Assembly: GCF_905220415.1 (NCBI RefSeq)
Contig: NC_059555.1
Span: 9,168,001-9,232,000 of the forward strand
DNA from: Colias croceus
Lineage: Eukaryota; Arthropoda; Insecta; Lepidoptera; Pieridae
Length of the DNA: 64,000 nt
Direction: 5' to 3'
Under the pieces are notes generated by a model that saw only the letters and a list, made by a program, of their open reading frames with translations, did not search any database and was not told the DNA's origin. Position numbers and translations under genes: made by a program. Below, piece after piece: positions 1 through 10,009 of this stretch; within the stretch, counting starts at the first letter, position 1, and the number at the start of each line of letters is the position of its first letter.

Positions 1-68
1 GCATAGCATGTATCAAAGTGCACATCTGTAATATAAATCTATATTATCTTATTTATATTAACATCTAA

Positions 69-285
69 CCGCCTCCTCGGTACAGTGGTTAACGCGTGAG
101 CGTAGAACCGAAGGGTCCTGGGTTCGATTCCCGGTGGAGACGAAGAAAAAAAAATGTCTAGGTCTGGCAGGACGCAGAAGGCTGATCACCCACTTGTCCC
201 TAAAGAAAAGCGATCAGTGAAACAGATGTATAATGCATCTGCCCCTTACCCCACTAGGGGACATGGGACATCACTTTGTATTAAC
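69..285 (+). repeat. tRNA-derived SINE in an RMND1 intron
   Basis: A tRNA-like head carries an A-box-like stretch (TGGTTAACGCGTGAG, about 83-97) and a good B box (GGGTTCGATTCCC, about 119-131). It is followed by an A-rich stretch and an unrelated body. This layout is that of a pol III-driven SINE. The right edge is judged by eye. It ends only about 15 bases before the RMND1 splice acceptor at 298-299, so it lies in or over the polypyrimidine and branch region of that intron. Confidence 0.7.
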
Positions 286-299
286 ATGTTATTTCCCAG

Positions 300-426
300 T
301 CATGCAATGGCACAATCAGCTCGTCTAGGAGCTTGGGAAGCCCGACTTGAAACACTAGCCGCGTCTATCCGATCGCACACCGTGCTCATGGAGACAGAGG
401 GCGCAGCCCGAGTTGACAAGAAGGAG
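300..426 (+). CDS. RMND1: RMND1 homologue, antepenultimate exon (DUF155 domain)
   Basis: First of three consecutive coding exons of a gene entering from the left. Acceptor AG is at 298-299 after a T-rich tract; donor GTGGGT is at 427. The exon starts with the third base of a codon, so the preceding phase-2 exon lies outside the window. It encodes a stretch containing AQSARLGAWEARLETLAASI, which aligns by eye with the DUF155 segment of animal RMND1 (human: a run of similar length around LAIWEASLDKFIESI). RMND1 is a mitochondrial inner-membrane protein needed for mitochondrial translation. The identification rests on family memory plus the good match of the next two exons. The open frame continues upstream to 154, but those codons fall in the SINE and intron and should not be counted. 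Confidence 0.8.
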
Positions 427-711
427 GTGGGTGCTTCGCCCTTACATGTGTAGATTATAGGGAATTAATGAAAATGTTTTACTGTTCACCGTTATAAGTA
501 GGAAAATCGACATTAATTTTACAGAAAACTGCTGCATTGCCTAAAACTTAAATAATTAGTTCTTATGTAATTCTTCATCAATAACAAAACTATCCGTTGG
601 TGAAAAGAGAATATCAGATTCAGTAGTTTTCGAGTTCAGCGGACGACTTTATTTTATTATATGCAATGATAAGCTGTTTTATCCATTAAAGTCTTTTTTT
701 TAATTTATAAA

Positions 712-886
712 TCTATACTAATATTATAAAGCGGAAGAGTTTGTTTGAACGCGCTAATATCGGGAACTACTGTTCCGATTTGAAAAATTCTTTCGGTGTT
801 AGATAGCCCATTTATCAAGGAAGGTTATAGGCTATATATCATCTCGCGGAGATCAACAGGCGTGTAAAACCGCGGATCACAGTTAG
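712..886 (+). mobile_element. Non-autonomous Helitron, family B, in RMND1 intron
   Basis: Begins TCTATACTAATATTATAAAG after an A and ends near CACAGTTAG|T, with a short GC-rich hairpin (AACCGCGG region) about 10 bases before the end. The body (GAACGCGCTAAT, GTTAGATAGCCCATTTATC) recurs at least nine more times in the window. TC start, C/TTAG end, pre-terminal hairpin and lack of target duplication are the structural marks of Helitrons. No Rep/helicase is encoded. Confidence 0.7.
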
Positions 887-956
887 TGTACAATACTTGC
901 GTAAAACACAAGAAAATAATATGTTAATTAACATCTTATTTACTTTAATTTTGCAG

Positions 957-1112
957 GTAGTCCGTAAACTAGGCGAGTTATTTTCTCTCAGGCATCGTCT
1001 CACTGTAGAATCAGATCTACTCGACACTCCGGACTTCTACTGGGAGGAAGAAACGTTGGAACGGCTGTATTCCAACACAGTGGCGTATTTTACTATTCCC
1101 CGACGGACTAGG
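957..1112 (+). CDS. RMND1: RMND1 homologue, penultimate exon
   Basis: Phase-0 exon bounded by acceptor TTTTGCAG (ending 956) and donor GTATGT (1113). It encodes 52 residues including KLGELFSLRHR and DLLDTPDFYW, the most recognisable block of the RMND1/DUF155 family. The preceding residues (KKE from the previous exon, then VVRKLGELF) read smoothly across the junction, which supports the splice choice. Within the protein this is the end of the DUF155 fold, before the C-terminal helices. The 530-bp intron before it carries a Helitron-like insertion (712-886). Confidence 0.88.
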
Positions 1113-1325
1113 GTATGTTATAACTTTGGTTTTATTTTCAATTCGTTTTGGGGATAACTTTCACTGTCGAATTTCTGAAACTTCTTTCCTCTTGGTCAGC
1201 AATCTGACTGATGATTTCATCAACCGATTGTTTGTTTGATTGACCGATTGTTTCATGGATCGATAGATTGTTCATTTTCTACATCTTTTAATAGATTGAT
1301 CGTTTTATTTATTAAACGTAATTTG

Positions 1326-1540
1326 AAGTTATACTTCTTTTGGCGCGATGGAGAAAAATGATGAGAGTGAATTTTTACGATGCGCGCGCACACCGACACT
1401 TAAATTTAACAGCATGAAGTTAGTTCTAGGTGGTATGAAAATTGATAATTATTCTCAAGTAGTATATTCTAGTATTTTTTTTTCCATACGCCAAAGAAGT
1501 ATAACTTCTAACGCGTGTACATAAGTACACACACTCTTTT
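1326..1540. repeat. Family E element in RMND1 intron (GAAGTNATACTTC-type ends)
   Basis: Bounded by GAAGTTATACTTCTTTTGGC on the left and its inverted form CCAAAGAAGTATAACTTC on the right, the latter followed by a CGTGTAC-rich tail. The same architecture occurs at 12298-12452, 28630-28850, 41443-41567 and 42674-42817. It fills much of the second intron shown here. Confidence 0.55.
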
Positions 1541-1552
1541 TTATCTTCCCAG

Positions 1553-1738
1553 GTACTAAACGATCGTCTATCCCACTGTGTGGAACTACTAGAGCTCCTG
1601 TCCTCGTGGGCAGCGGACAGACATCATGTACGTCTAGAGTGGATGGTCATAGCGCTGATCCTGGCTGAAGTGTGCTTTGAGCTGCTGCACTGCTTCGAGC
1701 GGTATGTTGTTAGGGAGCGGGAGGCTTTGGAGGGGTAG
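1553..1738 (+). CDS. RMND1: RMND1 homologue, terminal coding exon with C-terminal membrane helix
   Basis: Acceptor TCTTCCCAG ends at 1552, then 61 codons and a TAG stop (1736-1738). The frame continues in phase 0 from the previous exon: RRTRV-LNDRLSHCVELLELL resembles the family's conserved stretch after the DFYW block. Near the end is a hydrophobic segment, WMVIALILAEVCFELL, matching the C-terminal transmembrane helix of RMND1 proteins, followed by a charged tail. Together the three exons give about 155 residues, roughly the C-terminal third of a protein that is about 450 residues in mammals. GC content is clearly higher than in the flanks. The last 102 bases recur almost unchanged at 2009-2110. 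Confidence 0.88.
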   Translation, partial: VLNDRLSHCVELLELLSSWAADRHHVRLEWMVIALILAEVCFELLHCFERYVVREREALEG

Positions 1739-2008
1739 GAGGGATAAAATTAACAAAAAAAAACGAAAAAATAGGTGTAGGATTAATATTGGAGGGGTAC
1801 AATAGAAAAAAAATGAGGTTAATCCCAACTTATCTTATAAAAATGGGGGATATTATACAAAAAAAAGGTTTTTACCCCTAATAATCTACAGATGCGAGGA
1901 ATAATATAACAAGTGGGGGGGGGGGGGGGGGAATCCCTACTAATATTATAAATGCAAAAATTACTCTGTCTGTCTACCTCTTCTTCATGGATAAACCACG
2001 TTCTTCTC
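1739..2008. other. 3' flank of RMND1 with poly-G tract and Helitron-like 5' end
   Basis: Probable 3' UTR or flank after the RMND1 stop. It holds a 17-base homopolymer G run (1915-1931), then A|TCCCTACTAATATTATAAATG from about 1934, which is the conserved 5' start of the Helitron families here, running to about 2000, where it meets an RMND1-derived fragment. Confidence 0.5.
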
Positions 2009-2110
2009 GAGTGGATGGTCATAGCGCTGATCCTGGCTGAAATGTGCTTTGAGCTGCTGCACTGCTTCGAGCGGTATGTTGTTAGGGAGCGGGAGGTTTT
2101 AGAGGGGTAG
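2000..2110 (+). pseudogene. Duplicate of the RMND1 terminal exon end
   Basis: Bases 2009-2110 match 1637-1738 at a constant offset of 372 with three differences that I count (about 97%). All fall in codons that stay open: Val to Met, Ala to Val and one silent Leu change. The copy keeps the membrane helix, the charged tail and the TAG stop. A few more upstream codons (NHVLL versus HHVRL) look related but weakly. There is no convincing splice acceptor just upstream, and homology stops immediately after the stop codon. It is joined on its left to a Helitron-type 5' end, so it may be a captured fragment or an independent local duplication disturbed by an insertion. Confidence 0.75.
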
Positions 2111-2143
2111 GGTAAACGGTCAAGTGTGAGCCGGCCTCCTGTC

Positions 2144-2195
2144 CCGTTAGACAGATAGAGATAGACAGATAGACAGACGGACAGACAAAAAGACG
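2144..2195. repeat. (CAGA/GATA)n simple repeat
   Basis: Impure tetranucleotide run of AGACAGATAGA units, then GACGGACAGACA. Confidence 0.8.
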
Positions 2196-2470
2196 GAAAC
2201 ATGGAAAGAATTAAAGACAGCGAAAATACATGCAATCACAGATACAACTAAAAATTATTCAGTTATTTAAGAGGGGGTATAAATGTGGGTAGTTAGGATT
2301 TGATGCGATAGATAGACAATATAGCGGTGCCATGTTAGCTTCAAGTGTTGTATAGCATTTACATTTGATAATTATATGATTTGATAAGTTACTTGTGAAG
2401 GTGGTTAGTATGAGTCAATTGGAATGACTATAAATAAAAAGAGTTTTGTAAATATGCCTAATAGTGAATA

Positions 2471-2609
2471 CAGGATGGAATTTTGTTAACGAAAAATACT
2501 CCTAATAGGTACTGTAGATAGGAATTTACTTTTTTATTTATTTAGAAATTTTCTATCTACAGTATTAAGAGTAGTTTTCCTACAAGTGGTATTACTTAAT
2601 TCAATCCTG
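2471..2609. mobile_element. Palindromic MITE with TA duplication
   Basis: CAGGATGGAATT at the left and AATTCAATCCTG at the right, each flanked by TA, with further internal inverted homology (CTGTAGATAGGAA versus TTTCTATCTACAG). Length is 139 bp. TA duplication and CAG ends fit Tc1/mariner/pogo-type derivatives. No coding capacity. Confidence 0.65.
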
Positions 2610-3135
2610 TATAAATCGTGATTATTTATATATTTTTCAGTTTTTGTTTTTTTTAGCTATTTAGGATTATATTTTAAGGTTGGGCACAATAGACCACAAT
2701 ATTATATTTATCATAAGTGCGAGTGAGATGAAACAGTGTGTGAGGGAGAAAGCATCATTGTATTTGTTAATTAGATTAGTTTTTAGTATGTAGATTTTAT
2801 TTCGTATTTTGTAGTTCATTTTAGTGTTGTTTACTGAAAGACTTATCGACCAAAGGTGATTTATTATTGTAAATAATTGGCGAATTTGATTCGTTATAAG
2901 TTATGACACAAATATTAAAGATATCAAGATGAGAGTGGTTGTGTACATAAATGTCTAAATCAAGTCTTGTTGTTGTTATGATATTAGAAAATGTATAAGT
3001 CGTAAGTTTGGTAATATTGGTTATTTATGTTAAAACTTGGCTTTTAACCACAAAATATAAAATAGTGTATTTTTTTATTGTATGACTATTCATTGATTTG
3101 TTCGAAACAAAACCTAGTTTTAAGAGCTAGCGCGC
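2610..3135. other. AT-rich intergenic sequence, nothing recognised
   Basis: No open frame, RNA or repeat that I can support. Confidence 0.5.
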
Positions 3136-3277
3136 AAGAGCAACTTTTGTCTCCGCAACTATTTTGTCTCTCCCATCAACTCTATGGGCTAGTAAGAAAG
3201 TGCGCGCACGAAGCGACGCAACTCCCCATAGAGTTGATGGGAGAGACTCAATAGTTGCGGAGACAAAAGTTGCTCTT
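3136..3277. repeat. 53-bp-arm foldback hairpin
   Basis: Left arm 3136-3188 (AAGAGCAACTTTTGTCTCCG onward) is the near-perfect reverse complement of 3225-3277, with a loop of about 36 bases. A short mismatch lies in the middle of the arms (TTTTG versus TTGAG). Likely a foldback MITE; if transcribed it would form a long RNA hairpin. Confidence 0.8.
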
Positions 3278-3483
3278 AGATTGATCAAGTAGGTAGTATT
3301 TTTGGAACGAAGTTCCTTATCGCGCGTTGTGAAAGGGCTAGATGGAAAAAATTCTTACGAAAAGTTGTCACGACACTTTTTGCTAGAGTTGTGCGGCGTG
3401 CGCGTGGTTCTCTGTCTGTCTCTCTCTAACTCACTTCGTTCCATCCGGATGTCCTTTGACATCGCACAAGTTTTTTTTTAATA

Positions 3484-3670
3484 TTAGCTTACCGCCCGCG
3501 GCTTCGCCCGCTTTGTCTAAAACCTAATAAATTATATACTAAAACCTTCCTCTTTAATCACTATCTATTAAAAAAAACCGCATCAGAATCCGTTGCGTAG
3601 TTTGAAAGATTTAAGCATACAAAGGGACATAGGGACAGAGAAAGCGACTTTGTTGTATACTATGTAGTGA
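3484..3670 (-). mobile_element. Non-autonomous Helitron, family C
   Basis: Reverse orientation: starts TTAGC TTACCGCCCGCGGCTTC (3' end hairpin) and contains AAGGGACATAGGGACAGAG. Same family as 25226-25414 and 62055-62250. Confidence 0.65.
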
Positions 3671-4357
3671 TTTGGTCTTATTCTTTGTTTAGTTTTTTGA
3701 TCAATAATTTCTATGATATTTTGTATCGAATGTCAATCAGATTCTTTATGTATTTATCTATCAGTTAAGTATACACTGTGCTTTTTCCATATACATATTG
3801 AAATCATGTTACAAAAATATATATTTAGGTAATATATTTTTATTTTATTATATTTATTTTATTCTGCATTTAATAACGGATTTATAACTTGATTTATTTC
3901 CATAAAACATATTTTTCTAAGTCGTATAGTAAATAATAAATCATGATTTAAATCCGTTAAATTGTAAATACAAATATATATATTAATGAAGTTTATACTA
4001 TATATGCAAATGTTTAGTTAATAAATATTTTATGGTAATACATAGTTGTTTTATTTATTTATTCCTTATATTGTAGTAGTAACTTGTAAATGTAGAATTT
4101 TGTTCATAGTTTATTGGTATTCTGCTGGCTTGCTTGATAGAGATTGTTAGCGAGCAATAAGTTCGCTCTTCTAAGTTTTTTTTCTAGAATTTTAATTGAG
4201 GATTCTGTATGATATTTTGCAATATAAAATTTCAAGTGTTTCATAATTCATTCATTTAATTATGTACAGTTAAATAATTTGTGCAGAAATAATTATCGTT
4301 AAGAAAAAACGCCAAAGTTATAGAAACGAATGAAATTTTGTTTTGTAATACTATCTA
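3671..4357. other. AT-rich intergenic sequence, nothing recognised
   Basis: More than 75% A+T by eye, with poly-A signals at random; no supported feature. Confidence 0.5.
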
Positions 4358-4359
4358 TA

Positions 4360-4764
4360 CAGGGTTACTTGTAAAACACCAGCAACCTCGCAGGACAAGA
4401 TAGCTAACATCATAAGTAACAACATTTGTTCTACGACTATTAGCATAACGCAATAAATTATTTTTAAATGATTTTTTAAACTTTTATTGTACTCTCTTAA
4501 CATTTGTAAGTCTATGTTCTATTCATTATCGGATGGACGACGCGACGCCCCCTTCCCCCTGTCGGTCGCTTCTTGTTTACGCAATTTTTGGGAGGCGTAG
4601 AGTTTATAATATTCAAACGGAAAATTAAATGAATATTTTTGTTTGAAAATAAAATCGAACAAATTAATAATTATCAAAAGTCGTTAACAAATGTTATTAA
4701 GTACTTAGGTATGATGTTAGCTATCTTGTCCTGCGAGGTTGCTGGTGGTTTACACGTTACCCTG
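4360..4764. mobile_element. 405-bp TIR element with TA duplication
   Basis: Left end CAGGGTTACTTGTAAAACAC and right end GTTTACACGTTACCCTG are inverted repeats, flanked by TA at 4358-4359 and 4765-4766. Inverted homology continues for about 75 bp (CCAGCAACCTCGCAGGACAA, then GATAGCTAACATCAT in both arms). The centre holds a GC-rich block around 4533-4600. Non-autonomous, Tc1/mariner-like by target site. The small frame at 4639-4839 runs out of the element and is not a gene. Confidence 0.8.
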
Positions 4765-4766
4765 TA

Positions 4767-5234
4767 TACCAATAATTTGATAGTATGTACAGAGAAAGCA
4801 TTTCCACATGTTCTGAATGTTTTCCAAACTTTTCTATAGCGTATCAAACAAGCCGTATGAAATTCTATATATTTATGTTTAATTTCTACATTTACAATTT
4901 TAATTAAGATATTTTTAATTCACAGCAGTCTCCGAAGCGGTTGGAATCGATCCTTCGATTGGAACATTCAGACCGAAGTCCATGAAAATGCGCAAGCCGC
5001 GTTTATTTCATGAATAAAATAATAAATTGTCTATGGTTTATTTTATTTCCATAAGTAGTATTAGAAAATGTAGCTTACTTTCAACTCTAAACGCGAAAGT
5101 TGGTTATTTTGTTTTATTTTTGTTACTGAAAACTACTGAACGGTTTTTGATGATATCTTGCAGTTGCATAGCTTATGTACCAGATTAACATAAGCTGTAT
5201 CTACATACTTGCTTTTTTCAAGGGTACGTTTTTT
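4767..5234. other. Intergenic sequence, nothing recognised
   Basis: A slightly GC-richer patch at 4920-5010 has no open frame. No feature supported. Confidence 0.4.
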
Positions 5235-7819
5235 AATTTATTTAGGTTTAAAGACTTTATTACTCATAAAAACAATAGTTCACTTAAAATGAGTTACATG
5301 CTATCTTATATATAAATTAATCTTATCTCTAGTTTAAGGTAATACTCATACAGTACAAATTTTACATATTTTTATACTTTATACAGAACAAGCTTAAGTT
5401 GTATTCTACTTTTCTATTCTAAATTACAGTGTATATGATTTTTAAGTAATTTTTTGAATACATTAAGACTCTTACAATTTTTTAATTTTTTTGGCAGTCT
5501 ATTGAACATCTGTGCTCCTTCAAAGAGTATAGTTTTTTTTCCATAGTTAGTTCGAGTCGAGATAGGTTGCAAATCATTTTGATTTCTCAAGTTATATTTT
5601 GTTGATTTTTTAGGTATTTGTAGATTTGATTTTGTTGTATTTGTTGTTATTTTCTTGATAAGGATACATGTGGAATATGCGTAAATTTGTGAGAGTGTAA
5701 ATAATTTAGTTGTTGAGTATAGTGTTTTTGTAGAAGTAAGGTAATGATAGTTAAAAAGAGTTTTTATAATTTTGTTCTGAGTTCTTTGTAGTGAAATTAA
5801 ATTTGTTTTGGAGGCTGATCCCCATATCTCAATTAAATAATCTAGATGAGGCTTTACTAAAGAATTATAGATCATTAAACGTTCTTTTTTTGGAATACAC
5901 TGTGTTACTCTATGGAGTGATCTTAGTAGTGATGTTAGTTTACTTTTGATATGGTTAATATGTAGGTACCGTCCAAGTGAGTTTATCATCTAACCACAGC
6001 CCTAGGTATTTTTCACAGTTTGAGTATTGGATGATTTCCTTATCTATAGTAAGAATTGGGGTAGTGTTTGGAAGGGGTTTATTCTTTGCAGCAAATATCA
6101 TGAATGAAGTTTTTTTTGTATTGATTGTGAGAAGATTGTATTTAAGCCATGTAGAAAGTAAGTCTAAATCTTGTTGCGCTAACGATGTAATGTTATTTAG
6201 GGATTTATCGAAGTAAAAGAGACACGTGTCGTCTGCATATAGTGTCAAGTATCCTTTAAGGCCAATTTTATCGATATCATTTATGTAAATCAAAAAAAGC
6301 AAGGGGCTCAAAATCGAGCCTTGAGGACAGCCATATGTTATGTTTTGAACTGAGCTTGTGTACTTATCAATTTTGACGACTTGTCTTCTGTTATCTAAAA
6401 ATGATGTAAACATTTTGTGGGCGTTGCCAGTCACCCCTAGGTTTTCTAATTTTTTAAGGAGCTTTTCGTGGCTGACGGTGTCAAAAGCTTTTTTTAAGTC
6501 AATGAAAATGCCCAATCCGAAATTCTTTTGGTCTATTTGAGTTTTGATTTTTGTTACTAAATCTATGGTGGCAGTTAGAGTACTAGATTTTGGACGAAAG
6601 CCGTACTGTTGATTGATTAATATATTTTTCTCGGTTAAGTATTGATTGAGTCGATTATGCAATATTTTTTCAAATATTTTTGAAATAACGGGTAGAACTG
6701 ACACCGGCCTATAGTTACTTGGGTCAGTTCTACTTCCAGATTTGAAAATTGGACTGACTCTAGCCACTTTTAGAGAATCGGGAAATACACCAATGGTAAA
6801 ACATTTATTAATACAATGAGTTAAGCGATCAGCAATAGAGGTCTTTAAGCATTTGATGGCTTTTGTGCTTATACCGTCCAGTCCAGTGCTAGTGTTATTA
6901 TTTAAGCTATCGATTATTTTAATTATTTCAAGTGTTGTGCATGGTTTTAGTACTTCTAGATTGTCCTCACGTGAAATTTGTGTACAATAAAGTGTAGTGT
7001 CAGCATTCGTATGATATCTGCTTGGTATTTTGTTTGCTAATTCTGTGCCTATTGCGGAAAAATAAGAATTAAATAACTCACATATAGAATCGCCATCCGT
7101 TATTAAATTGGAACCCGATAACAGCTTTGGAGGAGCACTCGATTCTTTAATTTTATTTAAAGCTAAGTTGTTTATTAATTCCCACATTTTCTTTGGTTGA
7201 TTGGAGGTCTTTTGAAATAAATTTAGATAATAGGTCTCTTTTTTCGTCTTAATAAGGTCCTTAGTTTTTTCACGTTGCTTTAAAAATTTTCCATTTAAGT
7301 TATAATCAGTTGGTTGAGATTTAGTTTGTTGCCATAATTGATTCCGTAAATTAATTGATTCTATTATTTCTCGGCTAATCCAATCTTTTTGTGGTAAATT
7401 CAAAATTTTTGTTTTGTCTATTTTGTTATCTTTTATTTGTTCTTTTATAAAATTCTCGAGGTAGCAATAGTCATTGTCTTCATTACTATAGGTCGCTAAT
7501 GACGCACTCTTGCATAAATTTTCATAGTCAAGGGCCTTATACTGTATCTTCTTGGGTTTGGATGGCGTTAGGGATCCAATTTCGATGTAGATTTGTTTAT
7601 GATCTGATAAACTCGATTCTATTATGGATATGTTAAATGAGTGATTGTTTATGTTTGTGCATATATGGTCCAGAATGGTTTTAGAAGTGATGGTTTCTCG
7701 CGTGCAATATAATTTGTTAATTTTATTTAAAATCTCGTATCCATTTTCTTTGATTTCGTGTACATATTTTGTGGAACTTGTGTCTGTGGTAAGTAAATCT
7801 ATATTAAAATCCCCGAGTT
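5235..7819 (-). mobile_element. 5'-truncated non-LTR retrotransposon (CR1/Jockey group LINE)
   Basis: A LINE on the - strand retaining the end of the endonuclease domain, the complete reverse transcriptase and the C-terminal region. Homology to endonuclease starts abruptly at 7819, which fits 5' truncation during target-primed reverse transcription. The 3' end lies at low coordinates, around 5220-5250, and is not sharply defined: no long poly-A or clean target duplication is visible. Confidence 0.85.
5414..7819 (-). pseudogene. LINE ORF2: endonuclease end, reverse transcriptase, frameshifted
   Basis: Reading from 7819 downward, the frame opens within the apurinic-like endonuclease (GDFNIDLL, then SLSDHKQIYIEI with the SDH motif) and stays open as far as I translated to 7403. 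The reverse transcriptase follows. Numbered from the codon at 7403, it has a YRPVSVLPVISK block at 231-242, the first catalytic Asp in FIDLKKAFDT at 300-309, CPQGSILSP at 359-367 and YADD at 389-392. The frame breaks near 5960-5975 (after DDKLTW) and resumes in another frame down to 5414 with the usual LINE C-terminal tail (IYNSLVKPHLDYLIEIWG). One indel therefore separates it from a continuous protein. It is a dead copy, but a fairly young one since few other lesions are visible. Clade assignment within CR1, Daphne, L2 and Jockey is not certain. Confidence 0.85.
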
Positions 7820-8275
7820 ATTTTGGACTATTAACTACTTACTTAGATATTACATACAAATAAAATATTTTTTATTCTTGATCACGTAATAGTACAGCGT
7901 GTAATACCACTTTCCATAAATAAAATAATCTTCAACACATGTAATAAGCTAATTAAATAAGCAACTTGCCATAATCCAACACACACAAAGAATCCAAGAT
8001 ATTTTTAAACACGCAGTTTAATTGCATGAACGCCCTCATTATTTCAATTAACTGTTGAAAAGCCACACCTAAAATATAAACAATACATCCGTCACCATTA
8101 TTTGTAAGTGATTTAATAATTAAATTCTCCATATAAATATTCAGAGATTTTTTGAGCTGTAAACACTGCTATTTATGCGCGTTGGTGATAGCATCGTTGC
8201 GTGAAATGAAATTGGTTAGTGTATGGCCACACTTGATGTAATTAAATTGATTAAATTATTTACAATATTACACTA
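7820..8275. other. AT-rich intergenic sequence
   Basis: Nothing recognised apart from a TGGCCACAC motif near 8224 that recurs in a 12-base palindrome near 8992. Confidence 0.4.
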
Positions 8276-8547
8276 CGTTTTCAGAAAGAAAGCTGGAAAC
8301 TTACCGGCGCTTTCAGCGCTAGTAACCCGCGCAGGAAAATATATGAACACGTGCCTATAAGCGCTGATCGGCGCCGGCAAGTTCCGACAAGCTTCAACAA
8401 GCGCTGGTCAGCGCTGGGCGCTGCCATATAAAATTTGTTTTGGTCTGCTTCAACCTGCTTCCTTTGTGACTTGTGTAGAACAAACCAGCGCTGACAAGCG
8501 CCGATAAGCGCTTATAACTTTCCAGCTTTCTTTGTGAATACGCCCTA
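8276..8547. mobile_element. MITE with AGCGCT-rich interior
   Basis: Left end around 8276-8305 and right end around 8515-8547 are inverted copies sharing AAAGAAAGCTGGAAA. Between them the palindrome AGCGCT or its core GCGCT occurs about ten times, in units such as GCGCTGGTCAGCGCTGGGCG. No coding frame. The target duplication is not resolved. Confidence 0.7.
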
Positions 8548-8629
8548 AGGTATTTTGCATTGATGTTATTAAAAGTATAGGGTTGTTTCTAGCTCAGATT
8601 AAAAATAATGATTGTAAGACGGAATAAAA

Positions 8630-8815
8630 TCCTACTAATATTGCGAAAGTTTGTGAGGATGGATGGGTGGATGTTTGTTACTCTTACACGCAAATACTAC
8701 TGAACCGATTACATTGACATTTGGTACGTAGGTAGCTGAAGACCCAGAATAAGACATTAGGTTACTTTTTATCCCGGAAATCCCACAGGAACGGGAACGG
8801 AAAATTAGTTTTATA
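8630..8815 (+). mobile_element. Non-autonomous Helitron, family A, 3' truncated
   Basis: Starts TCCTACTAATATTGCGAAAG after T and follows family A as far as CACAGGAACGGGAACGG. The hairpin and CTAG end are missing. Confidence 0.65.
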
Positions 8816-10009
8816 TGCAGTCAATAACAGTCGCAAAATCGTTAGTACCAATCATGATAGTATATATTGTTTTATATCCTACAAAATGATTCATTGTAGA
8901 GTCTTAAAAGTTCTTTGAAAAGCTTTGCCTCTGATTTTACATTTTAGTTCTCTTTCCTAAGCATAAATTTGCGAACATAACGAAACCGCAAGTGTGGCCA
9001 CACGTTAAATTTCGCGGCATTCTTACAGATATCGATCGCGATGGACAATCGTTCATTACGGGTCATAACTTTTAATTAATTCGCGCTCTTTCCGTTAATG
9101 AGTCAACAATGGTCGCTCAGGGCTAAGAGCGTTTCGTAAAAAACTTTATTGAGACAATTTAGCGCAGATGTGCCGACCATAACGGGAATGGAGGTGTCAT
9201 TGCAAGTTCTGAAAGTGAAATGTCAAATGAAAATGCAAGTTAATTTGCTTTTGAATGTAAAGTATGTTCGATTTATGAGGGTGTAAATCTGTAAGGATTT
9301 TTGTTGTTTTATAAATATAATTTTGGGTTCATACACTTTTTTTCAGGTTTCTAAATTGCATCCATGCATAGAAAAACAATAAATATAATTTTATTTTGTA
9401 TGATTTTTATTGTAGCTAACTAGTCCGTACTTTTTTATTAAAAAATAGAATCGAGTGGCTAAATGATTGCCTAAATTAAAAACATACATTAAGGCAATCC
9501 ATAAAAAGCTGTTTCATAAAAACACATAAGAATTAAGTACAATAATGATATTTCATTAGTAAATAAATAAGAAATACAAATAAATATAACCAGAGAAACA
9601 TATTTTTAGCATTATGAAGTGGCATTATAATATAATAAACATTAAAATAAAAGTAACCAAAACCAATTCAAGTATAATATAACCTTAATATAACTACAGT
9701 TCATAAAACCACACTTCGTAATCACTACAAAGTAGCGTTGAAAGTCCCAACACAGTTTTTCCCTGTTAAAATGGGTCAAAGAGACGTCACAAATGTCGGC
9801 AGAGCTTTTCATTGGCTGAATAGATAATACAAACACTGGCAAAAGAGAAAAAAGGTTTTATTATGAATGATTTATGAAAAGGATAGAAAAAGGCCGTTGT
9901 TAAGGATGCTACTGTTATTCGTAGCATAGAATACTTGAATCACGGACATTATTTTTCTAGTAATTGATATTAGCGCGTTCAATCGGCGGTCTTATTGCTG
10001 AACAGTAAT
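8816..10009. other. Intergenic sequence with a GC-balanced block
   Basis: Mostly AT-rich. Bases 8990-9200 are less AT-biased, carry a palindrome GTGTGGCCACAC and match none of the repeats seen here, so a conserved non-coding element is possible but not shown. Confidence 0.3.

Noticed and set aside
154..299. Upstream codons of the open frame that includes the first RMND1 exon
   Set aside because: They lie in the SINE and intron; the acceptor at 298-299 and family similarity place the coding start of this exon at 300.
897..956. Codons before 957 in the frame containing the penultimate RMND1 exon
   Set aside because: Intronic: a clear TTTTGCAG acceptor ends at 956 and protein similarity begins there.
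1819..2235. 138-codon open frame on the - strand
   Set aside because: It is antisense to the duplicated RMND1 fragment and a (CAGA)n run; low-complexity residues and no family features.
8222..9006. TGGCCACACTTG motifs near 8224 and 8992 in opposite orientation as possible ends of one element
   Set aside because: Only about 12-17 bases agree and no target duplication is visible; a MITE and a Helitron lie between them.
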